Positions 51,356 through 59,450 of a stretch of DNA of 64,000 bases are shown here, piece after piece. This DNA comes from JANOZM01 sp031429355. Lineage in GTDB: Bacteria > Pseudomonadota > Gammaproteobacteria > Burkholderiales > Burkholderiaceae_E. Below the pieces are notes generated by a model. The model had not been told where the DNA came from. It saw only the letters and a program-made list of their open reading frames with translations, and searched no databases. The stretch's first letter is position 1, and each line of letters opens with the position of its first letter. Location: contig JANOZM010000019.1 in assembly GCA_031429355.1 (NCBI GenBank), forward strand, positions 1 to 64,000. The letters run 5' to 3'. Made by a program: the position numbers and the translations under genes.

Positions 51356-52642
51356 ATGAAACCCCGTGTATTAATACTGTTTGACTACGATTGGGACGAG
51401 CAAGGCTTCAAACGATTGGAATCGGAGTACGAATTCGATCGTGCCGGTTTCGATTTATTCGAGTTTCCAAGCAATGTTCGTTTAGTGAACTTCAATATCG
51501 AGCGCTTTGTTGACAAGCTAGTACGGCGTCACCAGGCAAATCCATACATCGCGGTATTGTCTAACCACGAACAATTTGGTGCTTTGGCCGCAGCTTTGTT
51601 TGCCGAAAAAACCGGCTTGGCCGGGCCGTCCGTCGTCAGCATAATAAGTGCGCAGCATAAGTTGTGGATGCGAACCGTGCTTGGGCAAGTGTGCCCCCAG
51701 GCGAATATTAGCTTTCGGCCACTCAATTGCGATATCGGTGATCGCCCTCCGCAGGAAAGTGGTTGGCCTTTATTTGTGAAACCAATAAAAGCCGCTTACT
51801 CGGTGTTAGCGCGGACTTGTCATTCACAGAATGATTTAGAAGAACTCACCAAATTTTCATGGCATGAAAAATGGGTAATTCGCATGTTGGTAGAACCCTT
51901 CGATAGATTGCGTAAAGAGCGATTGCCCGAAGCGCCATCGGCTCATCGTATGTTGATGGAGCAAGCAATCGAAGGCCAACAGTTCAATTTAGACGGCTAC
52001 TTTTATCAGGGCCGCGCTTATCCTTTGGGCATGGTCGACGAGCTAATGTATCCCGGCACGGCAGCCTTTTTACGCTTTCACTATCCAAGCAAGCTATCGG
52101 CCCAAATGCAAGAAAAAGCGCTGTCTGTTGCCGAGACATTTTTGAAGCAGGTTGGCTTTGATCACTCGTTTTTTAACCTCGAGTTTTTTGTAGAAGAAGG
52201 CAGCGGCGAAATTAAAGTAATCGAGTTTAATCCTCGACTAGGTTCGCAATTGGCCGACCTGTATGGGCGCGTAGATGGCGTTGATGTTTACGCTATGCAA
52301 ATTGCTTTAGCCCAAGGCAAAGACCCAGCACAAGTGCCAAAACGAAAAACTGCAGAAACCTGTGCCGCGAGTTTTGTGTTTAGGAAATTTGACGGCGCTG
52401 GCTCGCCCTTGGCTTTAACGCAAGCAATTAAGGACGCTTTTAAGAGCCAATTTCCTGATGCGCTTTTGTTTGAATTTCGCAAGAGCGATGTGGGGTTGCA
52501 GCGCGAATACAAATGGCTCGGCAGCCATCGGTACGGCGTTATGCATTTAGGCGCAAGCGACGAAGCACACTTGCAGCAAAAGTATTTGCAAGCCTGCCAA
52601 CTCTTGGGTTGGACGCCAGGCCCGCAATTTGACGTTGTTTGA
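51356..52642 (+). CDS. ATP-grasp domain protein of unknown substrate
   Basis: A 428-residue ATP-grasp ligase. Seen: N-terminal preATP-grasp (VLILFDYDWDEQGFKRLESE), the Lys-binding loop PLFVKPIKAAYSVLART, MLMEQAIEGQQFNLDGYFY, metal-binding NLEFFVEEGSGEIKVIEFNPR (C-terminal EFNPRLGSQLADLY). Related to carbamoyl-phosphate/carboxylate-amine ligases. It stands alone with no biosynthetic neighbour; substrate unknown. An ATG 11 codons upstream (51323) is also possible. Confidence 0.83.
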   Translation: MKPRVLILFDYDWDEQGFKRLESEYEFDRAGFDLFEFPSNVRLVNFNIERFVDKLVRRHQANPYIAVLSNHEQFGALAAALFAEKTGLAGPSVVSIISAQHKLWMRTVLGQVCPQANISFRPLNCDIGDRPPQESGWPLFVKPIKAAYSVLARTCHSQNDLEELTKFSWHEKWVIRMLVEPFDRLRKERLPEAPSAHRMLMEQAIEGQQFNLDGYFYQGRAYPLGMVDELMYPGTAAFLRFHYPSKLSAQMQEKALSVAETFLKQVGFDHSFFNLEFFVEEGSGEIKVIEFNPRLGSQLADLYGRVDGVDVYAMQIALAQGKDPAQVPKRKTAETCAASFVFRKFDGAGSPLALTQAIKDAFKSQFPDALLFEFRKSDVGLQREYKWLGSHRYGVMHLGASDEAHLQQKYLQACQLLGWTPGPQFDVV

Positions 52643-52676
52643 CGCTGTTTGATTAACTTAGCGCCTATTGTTTAGT

Positions 52677-53294
52677 TTACTTGCCTGCAGCAGCTTCTAT
52701 TCGTTTTAGTTCGTCCAAGCTTACAACTTCAAAAACTGTGACTACCCGTTGGACGCCACCAACGCGGCTGGCCACTTGCGAGGCACGGCTGGCTTCGTCT
52801 GAAGTAAGAATACCCATTAAGTAAGCCGTACCTTGTTCTGTTACCACTTTAATGGTGTTGGTCTGCACATCTTTAGCATCAACAAAGGCGGCCTTAATTT
52901 TTGTGGTTATTAAAGTATCGTTTGCATTAGTACCTAAGCCAGATCGCCCCGATACTGCTAATTCGTTATGAATTTGCCGAACGCCATCGATACCGGTCAC
53001 GACTTTTTCCGCCGCTTGCTTAGCCGCAGCATCAAGAACTTGGCCCGTCAGTAATACCCGACGGTTGTAACTAGTAACACTGACCCCGCCTGGGTTTTTT
53101 ATCGCGTCTTGCACACGGGCAAATGCTTTGAGTTCGATACCTTGATCATCAGTCTGTGCGCCTAAGGTTCTGCGATCGGTCGCAGCCATCACACCAACAG
53201 CAGCACCAGTTGCGGCTAAACCAAGACAACCCGATAACACACTACCAGCGAGTGTAGACACTAGGATTAGACTAAGACGGCGATTGAAGTTCAT
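52677..53294 (-). CDS. dolP: BON-domain outer-membrane lipoprotein DolP
   Basis: A 205-residue lipoprotein. Lipobox VLSGC (Cys about 23) and two BON domains (about 50-115 and 125-190: VLLTGQVLDAAAKQAAEKVV; YLMGILTSDEASRASQVASR). DolP (YraP) supports outer-membrane integrity. The ATG at 53294 lies 7 bp after AAGGA; the ATG two codons earlier overlaps that site. It lies 22 bp downstream of yraN, as in E. coli except for diaA. Confidence 0.9.
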   Translation of the reverse strand: MNFNRRLSLILVSTLAGSVLSGCLGLAATGAAVGVMAATDRRTLGAQTDDQGIELKAFARVQDAIKNPGGVSVTSYNRRVLLTGQVLDAAAKQAAEKVVTGIDGVRQIHNELAVSGRSGLGTNANDTLITTKIKAAFVDAKDVQTNTIKVVTEQGTAYLMGILTSDEASRASQVASRVGGVQRVVTVFEVVSLDELKRIEAAAGK

Positions 53295-53316
53295 AAACAT
53301 TCCTTTTAGACATATA

Positions 53317-53682
53317 TTAAAAAGCGGCCTTAATCCAATCGAGCTGTGTGCCTGTAATACTCACCACATCAAAGCGACAAACCGGTGGACTCCGATCTAA
53401 CTGCGAACCCTTTAGATACCAGCTAGCCGTGCGCCGAATCTTTAGTTGCTTTGCGAGGGTAACACTTGCAGCCGCACCGCCAAAATTAGCATTGTTGCGC
53501 CTACGCACTTCGACAAAACAAAGTACTGCGCCATCCCAACAAATTAAATCAATCTCACCGGTTTTGGTTCGAAAATTAGTTTCAATGATCAAGCAACCTT
53601 GCTCCTCTAAGTGTTGCCTAGCCAACACTTCGGAAGCATCACCGATAGTCTTTGTATTAGCCAAAGGAAACCAGTTGCCCAT
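53317..53682 (-). CDS. yraN: YraN/UPF0102 family protein (putative endonuclease-fold)
   Basis: A 121-residue protein with the nuclease-fold motif pattern GDASEVLARQHLEEQGC, KTGEIDLICWDGAVLCFVEV, followed by KQLKIRRTASWYL and PVCRFDVVSI. The conserved Glu/Asp set resembles Holliday-junction resolvase folds; activity unproven. The start overlaps the end of the lpoA-like gene by 26 bp. Confidence 0.9.
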   Translation of the reverse strand: MGNWFPLANTKTIGDASEVLARQHLEEQGCLIIETNFRTKTGEIDLICWDGAVLCFVEVRRRNNANFGGAAASVTLAKQLKIRRTASWYLKGSQLDRSPPVCRFDVVSITGTQLDWIKAAF

Positions 53683-54865
53683 TACGATACTGTAAAACCG
53701 TAGCTACTCGCTCAATTCGATTGAGCGCCTTGTTAACCGTTAGCCGGCCTGTGGCTCCCTCTAGAACTGTGCGTTGGGGATAAGGTAAAACATCAAAAAT
53801 CAAGCGAAAAGCATCAAGACCTAACGCATACAAACGTGTCATTTCGTTGTTAAATCGTTGTGGTGGTTTTGGATAAGCTAGCGCCACCGGATGATCTTGA
53901 ATGGCTAAATAAGGCATATCAACAAGCTTGATACCGTCAAGTTCGGGAATGTACTTCGCATTAGGTTGGCCTAACAAACTTAATTGCGATGTCGAATATA
54001 AAGTTGTCTTTCGATCAATTGCAGGTCGAATCGTACGAAGCTGTTCTACGCTAACACTTAGAAAAACGGCGTCTGGCTGATAAGGATCGATAGCGTTTTT
54101 TATTTCCGATAGGGGTCGGTTTTCAATTTCAATCGGCAACGGGCAATCGCCACCTAGTTCGCGCCAACCATCAATGAATGCCGCCGCCGCTCGACGTGCA
54201 GAAGCGTTTGTCGAGGTCAAGGTAATGGCTCTGAGTGGCCGACGTACAGGTTCGTTAATTGCGCTATCGTCAAATGCTTGCGCTGCAATTTGCCGAGCTT
54301 CGAGTTCTCCAGCAAGGCCAAAAGTAATTAGTCCGCTAGGAATGTTGCGGTCAGGGTCAGCCAAATTGAGACTGAGTACATTACTTGGAGGTACACCAGA
54401 ATCGATATAGGCATTCACTCCAGCGCGCGTTAACGGTCCCGCAATCCAGTTTATTCCATCTGCTTGTAGCGCCATGACCGCATTAAAAAGATCGTTGGAC
54501 CTATCGTCAATTTCTATAAACAGCAGAGGCTTTTGCTGGCCATCGCGTTGATGAGCGGCCAAAATTCCTGCTTTCAAGGCTTGGCTCGCAGTTGCAAAGG
54601 GGCCAGAACTGAGCGGTAACAAGACGGCCTGTTGAGGCTTACCTAGGCCAACCACTTCGCGCGCGAGCAGCCCCGGTGCAACCGGTGTTTGCGCAGCAAC
54701 TTGATTTGATAGTCCAATTGAGCCCATTAATGCAGGAACAGCCAGTACACTACGACCAATGAATGCACGTCGACTGGGGGTTAGTTTTAATGAAGCTCCC
54801 GTCGGTGCATGGCACGGACTTTGCCCGAGCAAAGTATGTTTTTTAGAATTTTGGCAAGAATGCAT
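53657..54865 (-). CDS. LpoA-like penicillin-binding-protein activator, periplasmic-binding-protein fold
   Basis: A 402-residue protein with a type I periplasmic-binding fold (AVLLPLSSGPFATASQALKA, WIAGPLTRAGVNAYID, DAVFLSVSVEQLRTIRPAID, RLYALGLDAFRLIFD), like the C-terminal half of LpoA (YraM). The N-terminal TPR half and the lipobox are absent. Instead a twin-arginine-type leader is present (PSRRAFIGRS followed by a hydrophobic stretch), so export may use Tat. Order rsmI-lpoA-yraN-dolP matches the usual synteny. An activator role for PBP1A is inferred. Confidence 0.78.
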   Translation of the reverse strand: MHSCQNSKKHTLLGQSPCHAPTGASLKLTPSRRAFIGRSVLAVPALMGSIGLSNQVAAQTPVAPGLLAREVVGLGKPQQAVLLPLSSGPFATASQALKAGILAAHQRDGQQKPLLFIEIDDRSNDLFNAVMALQADGINWIAGPLTRAGVNAYIDSGVPPSNVLSLNLADPDRNIPSGLITFGLAGELEARQIAAQAFDDSAINEPVRRPLRAITLTSTNASARRAAAAFIDGWRELGGDCPLPIEIENRPLSEIKNAIDPYQPDAVFLSVSVEQLRTIRPAIDRKTTLYSTSQLSLLGQPNAKYIPELDGIKLVDMPYLAIQDHPVALAYPKPPQRFNNEMTRLYALGLDAFRLIFDVLPYPQRTVLEGATGRLTVNKALNRIERVATVLQYRNGQLVSFG

Positions 54866-54889
54866 CGTGCATAACCTAATTTGATTCCT

Positions 54890-55762
54890 ATGACTAAAGA
54901 TAATAGCGCCCCCCGAGGTATTTTGTATGTGGTGGCGACGCCAATAGGCCATTTGGATGATTTAACAGTGCGGGCGACACAAGTTCTAAAATCTGTTCAC
55001 ACGGTACTGGCTGAAGACACCCGAGTTACTGCAACACTTTTGAGGTCAATTGATGCGAGGCCTGAATCCTTGCTTTCGTCTGATCAATACCGTGAGACAT
55101 CGCGGATTCAAACGGTTCTAGACCGGCTCAATGAAGGCCTATGTGCGGCTGTCGTTTCTGACGCGGGGACACCCGGAATTTCTGATCCGGGCGCACCAAT
55201 TATCGCGGCGGTGCGCGCGGCGGGTTTTAAAGTTGTGCCAATTCCAGGTTGTTCGGCACTAGCCACTTTGGTTAGTATTAGCGGTCTGGCCGACGGTCGT
55301 TTTGTTTTTGAGGGATTTTTGCCTGCATCTAAATCAGGGCGCAATAAACGCTTAGAGGTGTTGAAGATGGCGCAAATGTCGGTCTTGTTGTATGAAGCCC
55401 CGCATCGTATCCGTGAATTTGCGGAATCGATCGTTGGAGTTTTCGGTCCACAGGCCCAGTTGATAGTCGGGCGGGAGCTGACCAAAGCACACGAAGAAAT
55501 TTGGGCGGGTCTCAGTGCAAATTTTGGGGCTTGGCTCGATGACGGCGCTTTCCGAACCAAGGGTGAATTTTCTGTTTTAATTTCGCCGAAACTTCAAAGC
55601 GATGGCGAAGTGCCCACTAACAATGAAGCTTTTCGATGGCTTACACAGCTCGTTCCAATAGTGGGCACCAACTCCGCCGCGAAAATTGCGATGAAAGCGT
55701 GTGGAATTTCACGGGCCGAATCGTACGAGCTTGCGCTTACTATCAATAACCAGCGCGAATAG
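54890..55762 (+). CDS. rsmI: 16S rRNA (cytidine1402-2'-O)-methyltransferase RsmI
   Basis: A 290-residue SAM enzyme. Motifs GILYVVATPIGHLDDLTVRA, VLAEDTR, VSDAGTPGISDPGAPIIAAV, VPIPGCSALATL and LLYEAPHRI. It is divergent from the lpoA-like gene with only 24 bp between start codons, as in E. coli yraL/yraM. The ATG at 54890 is preferred over a TTG three codons earlier. Stop lies 10 bp from rlpA's stop (convergent). Confidence 0.96.
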   Translation: MTKDNSAPRGILYVVATPIGHLDDLTVRATQVLKSVHTVLAEDTRVTATLLRSIDARPESLLSSDQYRETSRIQTVLDRLNEGLCAAVVSDAGTPGISDPGAPIIAAVRAAGFKVVPIPGCSALATLVSISGLADGRFVFEGFLPASKSGRNKRLEVLKMAQMSVLLYEAPHRIREFAESIVGVFGPQAQLIVGRELTKAHEEIWAGLSANFGAWLDDGAFRTKGEFSVLISPKLQSDGEVPTNNEAFRWLTQLVPIVGTNSAAKIAMKACGISRAESYELALTINNQRE

Positions 55763-55772
55763 CTAAGTTGGT

Positions 55773-56936
55773 TTATTTCGAAAAAATTCGAACCGGTCGC
55801 GATCCGGTTAATTTTTCGACTCGGTCGGCTTGCACATTGGCTTGTTCGAGTGTCATTGGACCCATGCGCAAGCGAATTAATTTTTCGGATTGCTCTAAAT
55901 TAACCAAGCCTTCAGACTCGGGCAACAGCCGGGCAACCTTATACATCGAAGCTTCGGCGTTCTCGCGAGTTGAAAACGCGCCAAGCTGCAAAAATACATT
56001 GCTTGGGCTGCGAACCATCAAGCCTAAATTGGATTCAGCTACTGATCCAACGCCCAATTTGGTCTCGCTAAGTAAGTTTTGTTTCGACTCTTGCTTCGAG
56101 TTCTCCAATAAAGGCAATAGCGGATCACTATCTGAACCGGAAACAGTCGACATGCTTAAAGCTTGAGAAACTGGTGCGATTGTAGCGGAACCAACCTTTA
56201 CTGCAGTCATAGTTAGTTGTGGCGCAGGATTCGAAATGACCTCAGGCTTAGATTGAACTTTGGGTATTGGCGTTGTTTGCACTTGAGCTAAAACTTGGGG
56301 TGCTTCGGTAGAACCTTCGGGTAACAGTAGTTCAATCGACACTTGTGTGTGCCCACTAGCGGTATAGCCCAGCTTAGTAGCGGCAGCGAACGATAGATCA
56401 ATTGCGCGGTTTTGCAAGAAAGGGCCACGATCGTTTACCCGAACCACCACTTGCTTGCCGTTTTTTAAGTTTATAACACGGACATAGCTAGGGATCGGCA
56501 AAGTTGGGTGCGCAGCAGTCATAGCCAACATGTCATAAGTTTCGCCGCTAGATGTCTTGCGGCCATGAAACTGTTTGCCGTACCACGACGCGATACCGTT
56601 TTGGTTAAAAGCGGTGCGCTTCGTCATGGGTTCGTAACGTTGACCAAAAACGATGTACGGACGATTAGCGTTTGGTTTAATGGGCTCGGACTTTGGCACT
56701 GCATCGGCAATTTGTGCTAAATCTGAAGGTGCCATTTCAGGCGGGCCATCGCGGTCGTAATAACCGCCGCCCTTGGCTACCGTGACCATACCGCTAACTT
56801 TGCCGACTGGCTCCTTCTTTACGGATTGGTCAGCCGGACCGTAAACCGATGCGCACCCACTCGCCAACATGATCAAGGTCATAGCGGCAAACGATTTTAA
56901 TCTTTGGAAACTAAGCGGGTGAGAAAACGAAAACAA
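55773..56936 (-). CDS. rlpA: Septal-ring lytic transglycosylase RlpA with SPOR domain
   Basis: A 387-residue outer-membrane lipoprotein (lipobox LASGC, Cys 28). The double-psi-barrel catalytic part shows GIASWYGKQFHGRKTSSGET, MTAAHPTLPIPSYVRVINL and VRVNDRGPFLQNRAIDLS. The SPOR domain is C-terminal (FLQLGAFSTRENAEASMYKV). A long variable linker joins them. The start appears to be a TTG at 56936; the first ATG (56882) leaves too short a signal peptide. Confidence 0.92.
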   Translation of the reverse strand: MFSFSHPLSFQRLKSFAAMTLIMLASGCASVYGPADQSVKKEPVGKVSGMVTVAKGGGYYDRDGPPEMAPSDLAQIADAVPKSEPIKPNANRPYIVFGQRYEPMTKRTAFNQNGIASWYGKQFHGRKTSSGETYDMLAMTAAHPTLPIPSYVRVINLKNGKQVVVRVNDRGPFLQNRAIDLSFAAATKLGYTASGHTQVSIELLLPEGSTEAPQVLAQVQTTPIPKVQSKPEVISNPAPQLTMTAVKVGSATIAPVSQALSMSTVSGSDSDPLLPLLENSKQESKQNLLSETKLGVGSVAESNLGLMVRSPSNVFLQLGAFSTRENAEASMYKVARLLPESEGLVNLEQSEKLIRLRMGPMTLEQANVQADRVEKLTGSRPVRIFSK

Positions 56937-57041
56937 AGAAATTAAACCTAAATCAAAGAAATCTAAAACTCCAACAACAAAGGAAAGCGGTTTTTTGCAC
57001 TAGCGATAACTTCATTGCCTCCATTGCCTTCAGCAATTAAC

Positions 57042-57911
57042 TTATATCAATGCGTCCACTTGCGAGCGCAATTGGTTTAAATAAGCAGGCGTTTTTAGGG
57101 ACCGCGAGCCATACCAAGACATTAACTCCCCATCAACGATTACGACCGGTATTGCCTTAGATGTCAGGCTTTCAAGTTGTTCCTTGAGATTGCGCTGGTC
57201 TTCGGCTGAAAATGAATAAGGCTCGGTTGACAAAAGTACCGCGTCTACATTTGCCCAGTCAACCAGAGAAAAATCGACGGTAGGGTATTCCCGTTCAGAC
57301 GGCAAACCAATTTGAAGAAAATTAACTTGTTTTAGAACATCTGCAATGTAGGTAGTCGGTGCGACCGACATCCAAGGGTCTTTCCAAATTAGGTACAAAA
57401 CGTTTAATTGGGTTCGCTCCGGATGCAAACGAAAATCGCTTTTAGCAATTTGCGCCTTTAGCTCGGCAGCCAAATTCACGGCTGATTGCTTTTCATTAAA
57501 AACGCCACCAATGAGTTCAAACAATAAAAAGTTATCTTCAAACTTTGTTGGATGGGTGACCACTAAATTGGGGATAAATTCTTTTAGAGTTAGCGCACAC
57601 TCTTTCGTATTCTCCTCTAAATTCAAGACAATATGAGACGGGGCAAGCTTTTTCAACTTCTTAAAATTGATTTGCTTAGTTCCACCTACTTTTGGAATTG
57701 TCTTAACGAATTTTTCAGGATGGATACAGTATCCAGTGCGAGCGACCACTCGCTTTCCTAAGTTTAGATCAAACAATAACTCGGTAATACTCGGGACAAG
57801 GCAAGCGATCTTAAAATCGCCTTCCGCCGGTTTATGTTGCGTGCCGACGGCATCGACCAAAGAGGCGACATCGTCGGTAGTAACCGCTTTCAAATGAAAG
57901 TTAACCGTCAA
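57042..57911 (-). CDS. BtuF-like helical-backbone metal/corrinoid-binding protein without signal peptide
   Basis: A 289-residue periplasmic-binding-protein-like fold: CLVPSITELLFDLNLGKRVV, RTGYCIHPEKFVKTIPKVGG, KLKKLAPSHIVLNLEENTKE and YLIWKDPWMSVAPTTYIADV. These match class III (BtuF/FhuD) binding proteins, but no signal peptide is seen, so it is probably cytoplasmic. No ATG exists near the N-terminus; a TTG immediately abutting the dsbA stop is the likely start, with codon-7 and codon-18 TTGs as alternatives. No ABC partner is nearby. Ligand unknown. Confidence 0.75.
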   Translation of the reverse strand: MTVNFHLKAVTTDDVASLVDAVGTQHKPAEGDFKIACLVPSITELLFDLNLGKRVVARTGYCIHPEKFVKTIPKVGGTKQINFKKLKKLAPSHIVLNLEENTKECALTLKEFIPNLVVTHPTKFEDNFLLFELIGGVFNEKQSAVNLAAELKAQIAKSDFRLHPERTQLNVLYLIWKDPWMSVAPTTYIADVLKQVNFLQIGLPSEREYPTVDFSLVDWANVDAVLLSTEPYSFSAEDQRNLKEQLESLTSKAIPVVIVDGELMSWYGSRSLKTPAYLNQLRSQVDALI

Positions 57912-58553
57912 TTAACCTTTACGGCCAGAGCGTTCTTGGCCAATTAATAAATCGACGACTTGCAATGCGGCCCCATTGCCACCGGCCATAGACGGTGCGG
58001 TCACAAATTTACCGTTGATCGCAAATAGGGGTACGCCATCGATTTTGTACTTGTCAGCCAGGTTAACCGAATTGCGCATACGTGTTTTAACCGAGAACGA
58101 ATCGAAGGTATCCATAAACTTTTTACGATCGATTCCATTTTTTACAACTAAATCGGCCATGTCGCTTATTTGCGACAACATTTTGCGTTCTTTATGAATT
58201 GCCTCGAAAACTTGCGGACTCACTTGAGCGTCAACGCCAAGCGCTTTTAGGGTGAAAAAAAGCTGCTGGTGTTTAATCGCCTGTGGAAACCCAACATGCT
58301 CTTTACGAAAATCAACGTCGGGGCCGAGCTTTTTGACCCAATCGTTGAGGCTAGCTTCTAAAGAAAAGCAATGGTTGCATCCATACCAAAAAAATTCGAT
58401 CACTTCGATTTTTTTAGGATTATCCGTAGGCACGGCATCAACACGGCGATAGTGTTGGCCTTCACGGGGACCATTGGCTTGCGCCAAGGCAAACGGAGAG
58501 ATAGACGTTGCAAGTGCTGCTGCAATGCTGTTCTTAAGGAATACGCGACGCAT
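57912..58553 (-). CDS. dsbA: DsbA-type periplasmic thiol:disulfide oxidoreductase
   Basis: A 213-residue exported protein. Signal peptide ends at FALAQ. The active site C59-N-H-C62 is in FFWYGCNHCFSLE, and cis-Pro in IDGVPLFAINGKFV. It introduces disulfides in secreted proteins. The CNHC dipeptide differs from E. coli CPHC but occurs in beta-proteobacteria. The BtuF-like gene follows without a spacer. Confidence 0.94.
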   Translation of the reverse strand: MRRVFLKNSIAAALATSISPFALAQANGPREGQHYRRVDAVPTDNPKKIEVIEFFWYGCNHCFSLEASLNDWVKKLGPDVDFRKEHVGFPQAIKHQQLFFTLKALGVDAQVSPQVFEAIHKERKMLSQISDMADLVVKNGIDRKKFMDTFDSFSVKTRMRNSVNLADKYKIDGVPLFAINGKFVTAPSMAGGNGAALQVVDLLIGQERSGRKG

Positions 58554-58751
58554 GATTTTTTCTTTCTCGGTTACAGGAAAAACAAGGCAGTTTGCGAGTT
58601 TTACTCAAGCAAGGCCGCCTTTGTTACATTAACGTCCAATAGATGACTAACGGTTGACCCGTGCTTTATGTTGCCAACGGACAAGCCGACAAACGTCATT
58701 TGCAAAAATACGTCGCAAACGCCGATGCTTAATTGCAGATCAACCGTCGTT

Positions 58752-59450
58752 TTACTGCCGCAGGGGTACTAAACTAGTTTCGACACCGCCGTCGGCCAAA
58801 CGTTTGCGAACTGAATTGGCGTCATCCAGTTGCTTAAATGGTCCGGTTCGAACCCTATAAATGGTATTGCCATCGCGTTCGATAGTGGTAACTTTGGCCT
58901 CGTATCCAAGTAGTGCCAATTTACCTTTCATGCCGTCAGCATCGTCGCGGTCGCGAAAAGCGCCCGCTTGCAGCAAGTAACGGGTTGAGTCAGCTTCCGC
59001 TGCTTTTTCGACTTTCGCTTCAGTTGCTTTTGGTTCAACCGGTTTAGTATCGGCAGGTTTCGATTCGGTTACTTTAACCGCAGGCTTATCCGCTTCTTTG
59101 GTCGGCGGTAAGTTTTCTTTTCCCAAACTGCCTAAAAGACCCAAAATGGAATCTTTGTTTTCCGACTGGGGCGCTTCTGTTGTGGAAGGCGTTGTAGGTG
59201 TTTCACCGGCTTTGGAGTTTTTGCCATACAACGATTTGTTGGGATCGGGCATTTCCGAACCAACTTTTAGCTCGACAGGCTTGTTCTCGGCCGTTCTTGT
59301 TTCTTGTGACTTACCCACCTTGGTGACCCACGGTACAGGGGCTTTGGTCACAAACACCGCAACCATCACCGCCACCAATAAACCCAAAATAAGACCAATC
59401 ATCAAGCCAACGCCGGTACTTCCCCGTTGCTTGCAAATTTGCTGACGCAT
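58752..59450 (-). CDS. SPOR-domain membrane protein downstream of argS
   Basis: A 232-residue bitopic protein: basic N-terminus, one membrane helix (VGLMIGLILGLLVAVMVAVF), a Pro/Lys/Glu-rich stalk and a C-terminal SPOR domain (YLLQAGAFRDRDDADGMKGK, YRVRTGPFKQLDDA). It resembles FtsN-like proteins and probably acts at the septum. The ATG at 59450 overlaps the argS stop (TAATG). Confidence 0.88.
   Translation of the reverse strand: MRQQICKQRGSTGVGLMIGLILGLLVAVMVAVFVTKAPVPWVTKVGKSQETRTAENKPVELKVGSEMPDPNKSLYGKNSKAGETPTTPSTTEAPQSENKDSILGLLGSLGKENLPPTKEADKPAVKVTESKPADTKPVEPKATEAKVEKAAEADSTRYLLQAGAFRDRDDADGMKGKLALLGYEAKVTTIERDGNTIYRVRTGPFKQLDDANSVRKRLADGGVETSLVPLRQ

Noticed and set aside
55768..56166. 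132-codon plus-strand frame after rsmI
   Set aside because: It lies wholly opposite the rlpA SPOR-domain coding region.
58554..58751. Possible small gene between dsbA and the SPOR gene
   Set aside because: Frames here are continuations of antisense readings; no start with a ribosome site was seen.
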